The position numbers and the translations under genes are program-made. A stretch of DNA of 54,342 nucleotides from Methanomicrobiales archaeon (lineage in GTDB: Archaea > Halobacteriota > Methanomicrobia > Methanomicrobiales > Methanoculleaceae), in the NCBI GenBank assembly GCA_012511245.1, contig JAAZGM010000017.1, positions 1 to 54,342 of the forward strand, read 5' to 3'. Shown one piece after another: positions 17,050 to 25,935 of the stretch; position 1 is the first letter of the stretch, and every line of letters starts with the position of its first letter. The notes under the pieces were generated by a model. That model was not told the origin of the DNA. It saw only the letters and a list, made by a program, of their open reading frames with translations, and did not search any database.

Positions 17050-18462
17050 TCACATCAGATTGTCCCATTGATCCGGCGGGAGATCCTGTACCAGGAACCG
17101 GTGCTTCCCGCTCCGGGTGCGGGGTATTTCATCGACGAAACGGATGGTCACATCCACATTGCCGTCGAACTTTCTGTTGAGTTCCCGGAGGATACGTTGC
17201 GTATCGCGGTCGCTGTACCCGGGTTTTCGTACGATCCGGAGCAGCGCCATTCCTCTCATTTCCTGGTGGAACTGGAACTGTACAACGTTGTCGAAGATAT
17301 CGGAGTGCATGTTGACTGCAGTCATCGATATGAGGCGGTGATCCTTCGTCACGATGAACTCCTGGAGGCGCCCCTCGACCCGTTCGAGCATCGGGTAGGG
17401 CCGGCCGCAGGCACAGGAGTTCGTCCCGAGCACCGCGACATCCATGGTGCGGTAACGGATGAGCGGGCAGATATAGTTGGTGAGGTTGGTAGAGACCACC
17501 TCCCCCATAGCCCCCGGTTCCTCGACCGGTTGACCATCCTGCCCGATCAACTCGACGATACCGTACTCGGGGAAGATGTGGTAACGGGTGCTCTCTTCGC
17601 ACTCGCCGGCAAGCACCGTCTGCTCGGAGTTGCCATACCAGGAGAAGACCCGGCAGCCGAAAGCCTCGGTGAGGAGGTCACGCTGCCAGGGGTAGAGGTT
17701 CTCTGAACCGCAGAGGATCGCCCGGACAGTCGGGAACGGTTCGATCCCGTGCTCCCGCATGTACCGGGCGAGGATCACGACCGTGGAGGGGTAACCCTGG
17801 ATGAACCGGGGTTTGAACCTCCGGATCTGGTCGATGTAGGCGGGCAGGGTCTCTCCAGTCATATGGTGGGAGGACATCAGGAGCCACCGGCCAAAGAGGG
17901 TCTTTTCCCAGTAAATACTATCTTTTGCCGATCCAACAATATGGCCTCGGAGGACGACGCAACGGTCGGTAAACCGGTATCCGACGCGATCCCACTGGGT
18001 CTTCATGAACGCCCATTCCCGGGCGCGGGATGCCCCTTTCTCATAGTAGAAGCCGACCGGGATGCCGGTTGATCCGCCGGTGGTGACGTACTCGAAGGCA
18101 GACTCAGGATAGTTCTGGGCCTTCAGGTCAGGGAGGTTGTTCTGGAGGTCAGCCCGGGTCAGGAAGGGAAGGAGGGCGAGATCGGCAGGGGTCATGATAT
18201 CCTCCGGGACAAGGGAGCGCTCCTGAAAGATCCGGCGGTAGTAGGGAACGTTCTCATAGGCATGATCGAGCAGGTGTGCAAGCGTTTTCGTTTGATAGGC
18301 TGCAATTTTTTCCCGGTTCCACCGGCAGGACTCCCGGAGGAGTGCATAGGTCTCCCTATATACAGAATACATAGGGAGGAGACGAAGCACCCTCACTGTC
18401 ATCGAATCTTCAAGACGGGATACCCCTAGCTCCCGATGATTCACCTGCACACCTATCGACAT
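17050..18462 (-). CDS. CapK/PaaK-like adenylate-forming enzyme, copy 1
   Basis: A 470-residue member of the phenylacetate-CoA ligase/CapK family, which adenylates a carboxylic acid. Motifs in order: TTGGSTGIPVGFYY (phosphate loop), WYGNSEQTV, LIRYRTMDVAV, CACGRPYP and the C-terminal PRTRSGKHRF with the catalytic lysine. All catalytic motifs look intact. The family in capsule loci activates acids for decoration of polymers; the substrate here is not known. It is about 90 percent identical by eye to copy 3 over residues 50-330, then diverges. The TATA element at 18482-18489 supports a start near 18462. CapA follows directly. Confidence 0.88.
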   Translation of the reverse strand: MSIGVQVNHRELGVSRLEDSMTVRVLRLLPMYSVYRETYALLRESCRWNREKIAAYQTKTLAHLLDHAYENVPYYRRIFQERSLVPEDIMTPADLALLPFLTRADLQNNLPDLKAQNYPESAFEYVTTGGSTGIPVGFYYEKGASRAREWAFMKTQWDRVGYRFTDRCVVLRGHIVGSAKDSIYWEKTLFGRWLLMSSHHMTGETLPAYIDQIRRFKPRFIQGYPSTVVILARYMREHGIEPFPTVRAILCGSENLYPWQRDLLTEAFGCRVFSWYGNSEQTVLAGECEESTRYHIFPEYGIVELIGQDGQPVEEPGAMGEVVSTNLTNYICPLIRYRTMDVAVLGTNSCACGRPYPMLERVEGRLQEFIVTKDHRLISMTAVNMHSDIFDNVVQFQFHQEMRGMALLRIVRKPGYSDRDTQRILRELNRKFDGNVDVTIRFVDEIPRTRSGKHRFLVQDLPPDQWDNLM

Positions 18463-18481
18463 CGCACATTGCAATACACCG

Positions 18482-18489
18482 TATTAAAT
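18482..18489 (-). promoter_or_regulatory. TATA box for CapK-like copy 1 and capA
   Basis: The minus strand reads ATTTAATA, 20-27 nt upstream of the ATG at 18462, consistent with a leaderless or near-leaderless transcript. The remaining gap (18490-18956) holds divergent promoter sequence; two short ORFs there look random. Confidence 0.5.
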
Positions 18490-18880
18490 GTTATGATCAC
18501 CATGGGACACGGCAATACCAGCACCACGGGGGAGAGGGCAGGAGTCCCCGGACACTGCGCCCGATCAGAAGAAGTTCTCAGAGCACGGGAGAGTGACCAG
18601 ATCCCGGCTGGATGCGCGGTTAAAATGCTTCAAAAACTCAGGAAAAAGATTGTTCTCGGTGATTATCACCCAGATGTCACCATACACACCTGCTGAATTG
18701 CCCGCCCACGAGCAGAACGAGACATCATCCATGGCAAGGAGGCGGAGGGCAACCATGCCCCTACCTCACATGTCCCGACATATAATAGTTGCTGCCGGGG
18801 AGCAGACGCTGCCGCTGCGACCGGGCGTCCATGTCCGCTCGTTCCGTGCCCCATCATGCAAACCGGCAGGTGTGAAGAAA

Positions 18881-18890
18881 GATATATAGA
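18881..18890 (+). promoter_or_regulatory. TATA box for FemAB/GNAT-like copy 1
   Basis: GATATATAGA precedes the gene at 18957 by about 67 nt, giving a leader of roughly 45 nt. A similar element, ATATATATAC, lies in front of copy 2. Confidence 0.5.
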
Positions 18891-18956
18891 GATGGGGGAT
18901 AAGGGAGTGGTCACCGGGCGCCGGAGATCATGACCCGGCGTGGGGTGAGAAGAAGG

Positions 18957-19970
18957 ATGGCCTTGAACATCGTAGAGGATAGGGATGCCTGGGACACATT
19001 CATCGACGAGAGCCCATCGGGGCTCCTCTTTCACCGATGGGACTATCTGCACCTGACTGCAAAACACACGAACTGCACTCTTTTCCCGTATGCGATCTAT
19101 AAAGGCGACGAACCGATCTGTGTATTCCCGCTCTTCTGGAAGCGGGTGCACGGCATCAACACTGTTTTTTCACCCCCGCCCCTCACGGTGATCCCCCACC
19201 TCGGGTGTGTGATGAACACCGGGTTCTATTCGCTCAAGCGGAGCAAGAAAGAGGGCTTCCTCAGACTGATTGTAGAAGACATCCGCGGGGAACTCCGCGA
19301 TCTCTCGCCGAATTACCTCTCGATAGCCTTCGTCCCGGGGTTTGACGATATACGCCACTACCTCTGGGACCGGTGCGACGCACGGGTCCGATATACCTAC
19401 ACCATCGATCTTGTGCGACCGCTTGAGGAGATCTGGAACAACCTCAATTCCAAGCTCCGCAACAAACTGAAGCAGGAGTTGAACGCCGGTCTTCGGCTGG
19501 AGAGATCCAGTGATACCTCCAAGCTCCATGCGTTCATCTCCGATCGTTATCGCGATCCATCGCTCGATATCCCCCCGATCAAACGCAACTACCTCGATGA
19601 CCTCGTGCATGCCTACCCGGAGATCGGAGTCTACACCCTCTACGATGCAGAGGACGAGGTCGTGGCCGTTGTGGCCGCCCAGGAGTACAAACGGTTCCTG
19701 CTCTGGTTAGGAACGCCGCGAATCGAGAGTGCTCATGCAGGAAATGAGTATCTCCAGTGGCTCCTGATAGAACGGGCGCATGCCGAAGGCTACAGAACAT
19801 TTGAGAATATGGGTGCAAACAACCCCGGTCCGGCCCTCTTCAAATCACGATTTAACCCGGATCTCACGATGTACTTCGAGATCGAGAAGAAAGATACTCT
19901 CGGAGCAGTCTCCGAATGGGCATACATTACTTTTGTCAAACGCCTGATGATGGCGACCGGAAGGGTTTAG
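18957..19970 (+). CDS. FemAB/BioF2-type GNAT acyltransferase, copy 1
   Basis: A 337-residue protein of the FemAB-like, double-GNAT superfamily, a group that transfers aminoacyl or acyl groups to cell-surface precursors. The N-terminal GNAT half starts MALNIVEDRDAWDTFIDESPSG; a helical segment near 165-190 (NNLNSKLRNKLKQELNAG) links to the C-terminal GNAT half containing ESAHAGNEYLQWLLIERA and FENMGANNPG. The ATG at 18957 matches the start of the paralogue at 20137; ATG 18930 would add a basic tail. It is about 55 percent identical by eye to copy 2. Substrate unknown. Confidence 0.82.
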   Translation: MALNIVEDRDAWDTFIDESPSGLLFHRWDYLHLTAKHTNCTLFPYAIYKGDEPICVFPLFWKRVHGINTVFSPPPLTVIPHLGCVMNTGFYSLKRSKKEGFLRLIVEDIRGELRDLSPNYLSIAFVPGFDDIRHYLWDRCDARVRYTYTIDLVRPLEEIWNNLNSKLRNKLKQELNAGLRLERSSDTSKLHAFISDRYRDPSLDIPPIKRNYLDDLVHAYPEIGVYTLYDAEDEVVAVVAAQEYKRFLLWLGTPRIESAHAGNEYLQWLLIERAHAEGYRTFENMGANNPGPALFKSRFNPDLTMYFEIEKKDTLGAVSEWAYITFVKRLMMATGRV

Positions 19971-20066
19971 GCCGCCGGGTGGCGAGAAGGATTCCAGGAG
20001 TCCTGGCCGCCCTCTCCTCCGCTAAAAACCATGCAGGGCGATACTCCTGAAGTTTCCGGAGAAGGC

Positions 20067-20075
20067 ATATATATA
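20067..20075 (+). promoter_or_regulatory. TATA box for FemAB/GNAT-like copy 2
   Basis: ATATATATA ends about 61 nt before the ATG at 20137, giving a leader of about 35-40 nt. Copy 2 therefore has its own promoter and is not simply read through from copy 1. Confidence 0.5.
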
Positions 20076-20136
20076 CCTCCCGCCATCCTGTAGCAGGCAT
20101 AGTCTGATATGACTGCTCGGCCGGGGGCAGGGTTCT

Positions 20137-21168
20137 ATGACACTCAAACTCGTGAACGACAGAGAAGAATGGGATGCTTTTGTCGACGGGAGCCCATACG
20201 GGCTGCTCTTTCATAAATGGGACTACATCACGATCACCGCACGGCATGCAGGATACCGTCTCCTCCCGTATGGTATCTACAATGGAGAGGAACCCGTCTG
20301 CCTCGTCCCGCTCTACTTCAGGAGTACACACGGGGTAAAGATGCTCTTCTCGCCGCCGCCCATGCAGGCCGTCATCCCTTATCAGGGGTTTATTCCGGCA
20401 CGCGGGTTTGATACGATGAGACAGAGCAAGAAAGAGGCGATCATAGACCTCATCGCGAGCGACCTTTCCGCCGAGATCGACGCGATCTCGCCGCACTACT
20501 TCTCCCTGACCCTTGTGCCGGGTTTTGCCGATATCCGGCAGTTCACCTGGCGAGGGTACACCCCGAAGGTTCACTACACCTACACGATCGATCTTTCGCG
20601 ATCGATTGAGGCGATCCAGAGCGACTTCCACCACAAACTTCGCAACAGTATCCGGAAGGCCGAGGAAGCAGGCATGAACCTTGTGCAGAGCAACGACATC
20701 TCGGAGTTGTATACCGCGATCTCCCGGCGGTTCAGCCACCCTGATAAGCAGATCCCTATGATCAGGCAGCGCTATTATGAGGAACTCTTCCAGGCATACC
20801 CCGAACACCTTGTCGCCTACTACCTCTATGACCGGGAAGGCACACTCACGGGCGCACTTGCTACACAGGAGTACAAGCGTTTCCTGCTCTGGATAGGAGC
20901 GCCGCGGATCGAGGGGGCGCATGCGGGAAACGAGTACCTCCAGTGGCTCCTGGTCAAGCGTGCAAAAGATAAAGGCTACCGGACGTTTGAGAATATCGGG
21001 GCGAATACACCGGATCTTAACTCATTCAAATCGCGGTTCTGTTCGAACCTGGAGATCTACATGGAGATCTACCGGAAAGATATGATCGGGACGCTGGCGG
21101 AATGGGCGTATAGTTCCATCGCCGGTACATCCTGGCTGAAACGCCGGGTCGCCCCCTACATCGAGTGA
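20137..21168 (+). CDS. FemAB/BioF2-type GNAT acyltransferase, copy 2
   Basis: A 343-residue paralogue of the preceding gene. It begins MTLKLVNDREEWDAFVDGSP, repeats the block RSKKEAIIDL, and carries EGAHAGNEYLQWLLVKRA and FENIGANTPDLNSFKSRF. Family knowledge suggests transfer of an activated acyl or aminoacyl group, possibly from tRNA or a thioester. The nearby adenylating CapK-like enzymes could make the activated donor. Its 3' end overlaps the convergent copy 2 ligase by 13 nt. There is no signal peptide, so the reaction would be on the cytosolic face. Confidence 0.82.
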   Translation: MTLKLVNDREEWDAFVDGSPYGLLFHKWDYITITARHAGYRLLPYGIYNGEEPVCLVPLYFRSTHGVKMLFSPPPMQAVIPYQGFIPARGFDTMRQSKKEAIIDLIASDLSAEIDAISPHYFSLTLVPGFADIRQFTWRGYTPKVHYTYTIDLSRSIEAIQSDFHHKLRNSIRKAEEAGMNLVQSNDISELYTAISRRFSHPDKQIPMIRQRYYEELFQAYPEHLVAYYLYDREGTLTGALATQEYKRFLLWIGAPRIEGAHAGNEYLQWLLVKRAKDKGYRTFENIGANTPDLNSFKSRFCSNLEIYMEIYRKDMIGTLAEWAYSSIAGTSWLKRRVAPYIE

Positions 21169-22553
21169 TCCGTCGAGAAATCCCTGATCGTGATCGGGAG
21201 GTTCTGGATGAGATACCGGAACTTGCCGCCTCTGGTGCGGGGGATCGCATCGACGAAGCGGATATGGACATTCACCTCGTCGCCGAGCTGCCACTGGAGT
21301 TCCCGGATCAACTTCTCCGTATCCTTCCCGGTGTAGGCGGGTTTTCGGACGATCTTCATGATGAGTTCGCCCCGCTCCTCCTGGTACATCTGGAAATGCT
21401 GGATGTTCTCGAACGCATCCGATTCGTAGTTGATGGGGGTGATGGAGATCAGGTGCCCGTTCCGGGTTACGATGAACTCCTGGAGCCTTCCCTCCACCTT
21501 CTCAAGCAGGGGGTACTGTCTCCCGCACAGGCACCGGTTCTCTGTCGCAACCGCAACGTCCATGGTGCGGTAACGGATGAGCGGGCAGACATAGTTGGTG
21601 AGGTTGGTTGCAACCACCTCCCCCATAGCGCCCGGGTTCCTGACGGGCTGCCCATCCCGTCCGATCAGCTCGACGATGCCATACTCAGGAAAGATGTGGT
21701 AGTGGGTGCCCTCCTCACACTCCCCGGCAAGCACCGTCTGCTCGGAGTTGCCGTACCAGGAGAAGACCCGGCAGCCGAACGTCTCGGTGAGAAGGTCGCG
21801 CTGCCAGGGGTAGAGGTTCTCAGAGCCGCAGAGGATCGCCCGGACGGTCGGGAACGGTTCGATCTCGTGCTCCCGCATGTACCGGGCCAGAATCACGGTC
21901 GTGGAGGGGTAGCCCTGGATGAACCGGGGTTTGAATCTCCGGATCCGGTCGATATAGACGGGGAGTGTCTCCTCGGTCATCTGGTGGGAGGACATGATCA
22001 GCCACCGGCCAAAGAGCGCCCACCGCCAGTAGGTTCCCACATCCACGACGTGCCCACGGAGGATGACACATCGGTCGGTGAACCGGTAGCCGACACGGTC
22101 CCACAGACTCTTCATGAACGCCCATTCCCGGGCGCGGGAGGTCCCCCGCTCGTAGTAAAACCCCATGGGGGTGCCGGTGGAGCCGGATGTGCGCACGTAC
22201 TCGAATGCACTCTCAGGGTAATTCCGGGCCTTTAAATCCGGGAGGTTGGTCTGAACGATCTCTCTGGTCAGAAACGGGAGAAGGGTGAGATCCTCCGGGC
22301 TCCCGATGTCCCCGGGTACAAGGTTGTGTTCCTGAAATATCCGGCGATAGTAGGGGACGTTCTCATAAGCATGGTCGAGCAGATGCGAGAGCGCCTCCGC
22401 CTGGTAGGCTGCAATATCCTCCCGGCTCCACCGCTGCGATTGCTGGAGGAGCGTATACATCTGCCGATATGTGCGGTAAGACGGCACCAGGCTGAGCGCT
22501 TTGACGGTGAGTGGATTTGCACTCGGCGCCCATCGACGAAGACCAGATATCAT
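21156..22553 (-). CDS. CapK/PaaK-like adenylate-forming enzyme, copy 2
   Basis: A 465-residue relative of copies 1 and 3. Motifs: RTSGSTGTPMGFYY, WYGNSEQTV, LIRYRTMDVAV, CLCGRQYP and PRTRGGKFRY with the catalytic lysine. It differs most from the others in the segment after MSLWDRVGYRF (GHVVDVGTYWRWALFGRW instead of SAKDSIYW), close to the acid-binding side, and in the C-terminal lid. This could mean a different substrate. GGGAGGTG lies just before ATG 22553. It lies 15 nt downstream of copy 3 in the same operon. Confidence 0.88.
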   Translation of the reverse strand: MISGLRRWAPSANPLTVKALSLVPSYRTYRQMYTLLQQSQRWSREDIAAYQAEALSHLLDHAYENVPYYRRIFQEHNLVPGDIGSPEDLTLLPFLTREIVQTNLPDLKARNYPESAFEYVRTSGSTGTPMGFYYERGTSRAREWAFMKSLWDRVGYRFTDRCVILRGHVVDVGTYWRWALFGRWLIMSSHQMTEETLPVYIDRIRRFKPRFIQGYPSTTVILARYMREHEIEPFPTVRAILCGSENLYPWQRDLLTETFGCRVFSWYGNSEQTVLAGECEEGTHYHIFPEYGIVELIGRDGQPVRNPGAMGEVVATNLTNYVCPLIRYRTMDVAVATENRCLCGRQYPLLEKVEGRLQEFIVTRNGHLISITPINYESDAFENIQHFQMYQEERGELIMKIVRKPAYTGKDTEKLIRELQWQLGDEVNVHIRFVDAIPRTRGGKFRYLIQNLPITIRDFSTDHSM

Positions 22554-22568
22554 ACGTGCACCTCCCGG

Positions 22569-23996
22569 TCAGGCGAACAGATCGGGGGGGATATATTCGG
22601 CAAGTCCTCCCTCACGATCCCCAAAATGTATCGGGAGATCCTGGACGAAGTAACGGTACTTGCCGCGAGCGGTGAGCGGTATGTTGTCGACGTACCGTAT
22701 GGTGATCAGAACATCATTCCCGCAGCTCCTGCTCACCTCCTGGTAGAGATACTCCGCATCCCGCCCGTCAAACGCTGGTTTCCTCACGATATTCAATATA
22801 ACCTCCCCAACCTTCTCCTGGTAGAACTGAAATTGTTTAACGTTATCGAACGCATCGGTATCGATGTTCATGGCAATCCCGGAGAGAAGTTCACCTTTCC
22901 CGGTCACGATAAAGTCCTGAACCCGGCCTTCCACCTTCTCAAGCAGGGGATACTGCCTCCCACATGAACACCGATAATCTGTCGCAACCGCGACGTCCAT
23001 GGTGCGGTAACGGATGAGCGGGCAGACATAGTTGGTGAGGTTGGTCGCAACCACCTCCCCCATAGCGCCCGGGTTTCTGGCGGGCTGTCCGTCTCGCCCG
23101 ATCAGCTCGACGATGCCATACTCAGGGAAGATGTGGTAGTGGGTGCTCTCTTCACACTCGCCGGCAAGCACTGTCTGTTCGGAGTTGCCATACCAGGAGA
23201 AGACCCGGCAGCCGAACGTCTCGGTGAGGAGGTCGCGCTGCCAGGGGTAGAGGTTCTCAGAGCCGCAGAGGATCGCCCGGACGGTCGGGAACGGTTCGAT
23301 CCCGTGCTCCCGCATGTACCGGGCAAGGATCACGGCTGTGGAGGGGTAGCCCTGGATGAACCGGGGTTTGAATCTCCGGATCCGGTCGATGTACGCGGGC
23401 AGGGTCTCCTCAGTCATATGGTGGGAGGACATCAGGAGCCACCGGCCAAAGAGGGTCTTCTTCCAGTAGATGCTATCTTTTGCCGATCCAACGATATAAC
23501 CCCGGAGGACGACGCAACGGTCGGTGAACCGGTAACCGACGCGGTCCCACTGGGTCTTCATGAACGCCCACTCCCGGGCACGGGATGCCCCTTTCTCGTA
23601 GTAGAAACCGACCGGGATGCCGGTTGATCCACCGGTAGTGACGTACTCGAAGGCTGACTCAGGATAGTTCTGGGCCTTCAGGTCAGGGAGGTTGTTCTGG
23701 AGGTCGGCACGGGTCAGGAAGGGGAGGAGGACGAGATCGGCGGGAGTCATGATATCCTCCGGGACAAGGGAGCGTTCCCGGAAGACCCGGCGGTAGTAGG
23801 GAACGTTCTCATAAGCATGGTCGAGCAGGTGTGAGAGCGCCTCCGCCTGGTAGGCCTTAAGTTCTTCCAGGGTCCAGCGGCGGGATTCCTGGAGGAGGGC
23901 ATAAGTCTTCTGATAGACGGTATAGACCGGAAGAAGCCCGAGAGCTTTTGCGGTGAATGATTCCCTGCCGTAAATCCTCTCCCCCAGGCGAATCAT
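22569..23996 (-). CDS. CapK/PaaK-like adenylate-forming enzyme, copy 3
   Basis: A 475-residue member of the same family with TTGGSTGIPVGFYY, WYGNSEQTV, LIRYRTMDVAV, CSCGRQYP and PLTARGKYRY (lysine kept, the preceding Arg-Thr replaced by Leu-Thr). The core matches copy 1 nearly residue for residue, while the last 140 residues differ and end in a unique tail, GLAEYIPPDLFA. The ATG at 23996 follows GGGAGGGGA and aligns with the paralogues; the frame upstream to 24071 is probably leader. The gene opens an operon with copy 2 and is divergent from the radical SAM gene. Confidence 0.88.
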   Translation of the reverse strand: MIRLGERIYGRESFTAKALGLLPVYTVYQKTYALLQESRRWTLEELKAYQAEALSHLLDHAYENVPYYRRVFRERSLVPEDIMTPADLVLLPFLTRADLQNNLPDLKAQNYPESAFEYVTTGGSTGIPVGFYYEKGASRAREWAFMKTQWDRVGYRFTDRCVVLRGYIVGSAKDSIYWKKTLFGRWLLMSSHHMTEETLPAYIDRIRRFKPRFIQGYPSTAVILARYMREHGIEPFPTVRAILCGSENLYPWQRDLLTETFGCRVFSWYGNSEQTVLAGECEESTHYHIFPEYGIVELIGRDGQPARNPGAMGEVVATNLTNYVCPLIRYRTMDVAVATDYRCSCGRQYPLLEKVEGRVQDFIVTGKGELLSGIAMNIDTDAFDNVKQFQFYQEKVGEVILNIVRKPAFDGRDAEYLYQEVSRSCGNDVLITIRYVDNIPLTARGKYRYFVQDLPIHFGDREGGLAEYIPPDLFA

Positions 23997-24142
23997 GATT
24001 CCCGTCCCCTCCCTTATGTGCTCATCAGTCATAGACACCGAAAATGTAAGGCTGCACTGGTTCCCGACCATTATCAGATTGTTTCAGGATGACCCACCAG
24101 GATGGCCACCCCGGATGCACAGGGATAGTATACCCACAAACA

Positions 24143-24155
24143 ACGTATATAAAAA
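24143..24155 (-). promoter_or_regulatory. TATA box for CapK-like copies 3 and 2
   Basis: The minus strand reads TTTTTATATACG, a strong TATA match. A transcript would begin near 24120, leaving a leader of about 120 nt before ATG 23996. The region 23997-24451 otherwise holds only promoter sequence of the two divergent units. Confidence 0.5.
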
Positions 24156-24336
24156 GTGGCATGGTATCACATCTCTCATCCGTAATCAAGGGCCCATGAG
24201 CAAACAGATCTCCACTTGAAGAGGGAAAAGGAGGGGAGAGACCTGATCCATCTCGTCATATTACCCGGTTTCACGAATTTCCTGTTAAAAAATACTTTTT
24301 TCGCAAACATAACCCGACAACCCCCTGATTGGACAA

Positions 24337-24347
24337 GATATAAATAT
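24337..24347 (+). promoter_or_regulatory. TATA box for RaSEA-like gene
   Basis: AGATATAAATA gives a predicted start near 24367-24372, about 80 nt before the proposed CTG start. The transcript would therefore contain the whole open frame that encodes the N-terminal region of the radical SAM protein. Confidence 0.5.
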
Positions 24348-24451
24348 GCGAAAGCCTATCAGGGATACGTCTTAGTAAGATAAGGCGGCAGTCACCGGGA
24401 TGTGCATCCTCGATCAGAGGGCGCATACCCGGAACAGGGGGGATAATTATT

Positions 24452-25633
24452 CTGGATAGGGCTATACCTGACATCAGTAGCAGTGCAGAGGTTTTTACAG
24501 GCCGTTCATCGGATAATGAGACTCTGGCCGAGGTCCGGGCACTGGCCGGCGAACTGCGTAAACGGAATGGAAACGCTCCGCACAGTCTTGACTTTACGGT
24601 TCCCATCGGATGGGAGGAACGGATCGGGCACCTTGACGATCAGCCCATCAGGCGACTGATAATCTTCCTCCGCTCCACGGGGTGCGAGTGGGTCGAGAAG
24701 ACCGGGGGGTGCACTATGTGCGGGTTTTACTGTGCAACGTCCCGGGGCAGGGAGATATCGGCGGCCGAGTACATCGCCCAGTTCGAGCACGTGATGGATG
24801 CCGTCGATCTCGGTGACTACCCGATCGTCTCGATCTACAACGACGGCAATATATTCAACGAACGCGAGATGCCGGTTGCCGCCATCGAGAAGATCTGCTC
24901 GTACATCGACGGCTACAAAAATATCAGGAAGGTGGTCGTCGAATCGAGGATCGATTATTCCCCCGATGAACATGTGGCAAAGATGAAGAAGGCCCTGAAC
25001 GGGCGGCAGCTCGAGGTGGCGTTCGGGTTTGAGTCGGCGAACGCCCGGGTGATGAACCTCTGCATCAATAAGGGATTCTCGGCAAACAACTTCGACGTCT
25101 TCCACTCAAGGATGCGGGGGATGGGCGTGTTGACAAAGCCGCTTCTCCTGGTAAAACCACCGTTCCTCACCGAGGGTGAAGCTATAGACGATATCCTGCA
25201 GACCATATCTTACTGCGTCTCCCGCGGGATCGACTATGTCGACCTCGAGGTGACGACGGTCGAGAAGAACACCGTCGTGCACGAACTCTGGAAGAACAAC
25301 CTCTACCGCCCGCCATGGCTCTGGACACTCATCGAGCTCCTGCAGCAGTGCCGGGAATGGTTCGGGGACCGCGCTCATGTCTATGTCAGCCCCTGGAACT
25401 ACTCGGTCGAGTCGCTTGACTGGGCGCGGAACTGCGGGAAGTGCGATGCCGAGATCACCGGGGCGATCCAGCGCTACAACTCCCACTTTGATACAACGGA
25501 GTTCGAGAGTCTGGACTGCTCGTGCCGGGATGAGTGGCATGAGGGGGCTATGGTGCAGGACATCCGTTCGATCCCGGACCGTATCCAGGAGCAGCTGGCG
25601 TATATCCGGAGTACCCGGCTTTCATCCCCGTAA
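24452..25633 (+). CDS. RaSEA-like radical SAM protein with non-canonical start
   Basis: The reading frame encodes a protein resembling the archaeosine radical SAM enzyme RaSEA (TIGR01210 type). The cluster motif reads GGCTMCGFYC; later blocks ESRIDYSPDE, FGFESANARVMNLCINKGF, LLLVKPPFLTEGEAIDDI and YRPPWLWTL match that family, while the usual RaSEA NPCNVQ segment is replaced by LEVTTVEK. The frame is open from the TAA at 24341 but has no ATG, GTG or TTG before the methionine at 24716, which lies inside the cysteine motif. GGGGGGAT at 24436-24443 sits 8 nt before CTG 24452, giving 393 residues, so I propose CTG. A start at 24716 would lose the first cysteine. Confidence 0.7.
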   Translation: MDRAIPDISSSAEVFTGRSSDNETLAEVRALAGELRKRNGNAPHSLDFTVPIGWEERIGHLDDQPIRRLIIFLRSTGCEWVEKTGGCTMCGFYCATSRGREISAAEYIAQFEHVMDAVDLGDYPIVSIYNDGNIFNEREMPVAAIEKICSYIDGYKNIRKVVVESRIDYSPDEHVAKMKKALNGRQLEVAFGFESANARVMNLCINKGFSANNFDVFHSRMRGMGVLTKPLLLVKPPFLTEGEAIDDILQTISYCVSRGIDYVDLEVTTVEKNTVVHELWKNNLYRPPWLWTLIELLQQCREWFGDRAHVYVSPWNYSVESLDWARNCGKCDAEITGAIQRYNSHFDTTEFESLDCSCRDEWHEGAMVQDIRSIPDRIQEQLAYIRSTRLSSP

Positions 25634-25935
25634 CCGCTTTTTTATATCACATGTGAGCCCACCATCCGGCGTTCGGGCTCTCCCCGGGCGTTCTTTGTAG
25701 GTGCGATGTTTTGAGGCGAGAGGAGCATGAGATACCGTTAGTGGAACGTTGCACCCGGATTCCCCCCTGAGGGTGTGGGGGGAGATTACAGATGGTTGCG
25801 GCGGGGTAGAGACAGGGGTGGGGGCTATAGATACCCTGTTTACGCGGCGAAGAGAAGAGTAGAAACTATCGCCGGAGCCATACGTGATTGAAACGGTAGC
25901 AAACTGTCGGCCCCACCCTCAACACCCGGAATGCA
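25634..25935. other. intergenic region between convergent genes
   Basis: About 300 nt between the convergent RaSEA-like gene and the bi-domain oxidoreductase. A T-rich run (GCTTTTTTATATC) at 25637-25649 probably ends the plus-strand transcript. I see no gene, RNA or repeat in the rest. Confidence 0.6.

Noticed and set aside
18565-18889. Two short frames between the CapK-like and FemAB-like genes.
   Set aside because: No ribosome-binding site, no recognisable domain, and they overlap the promoter region on opposite strands.
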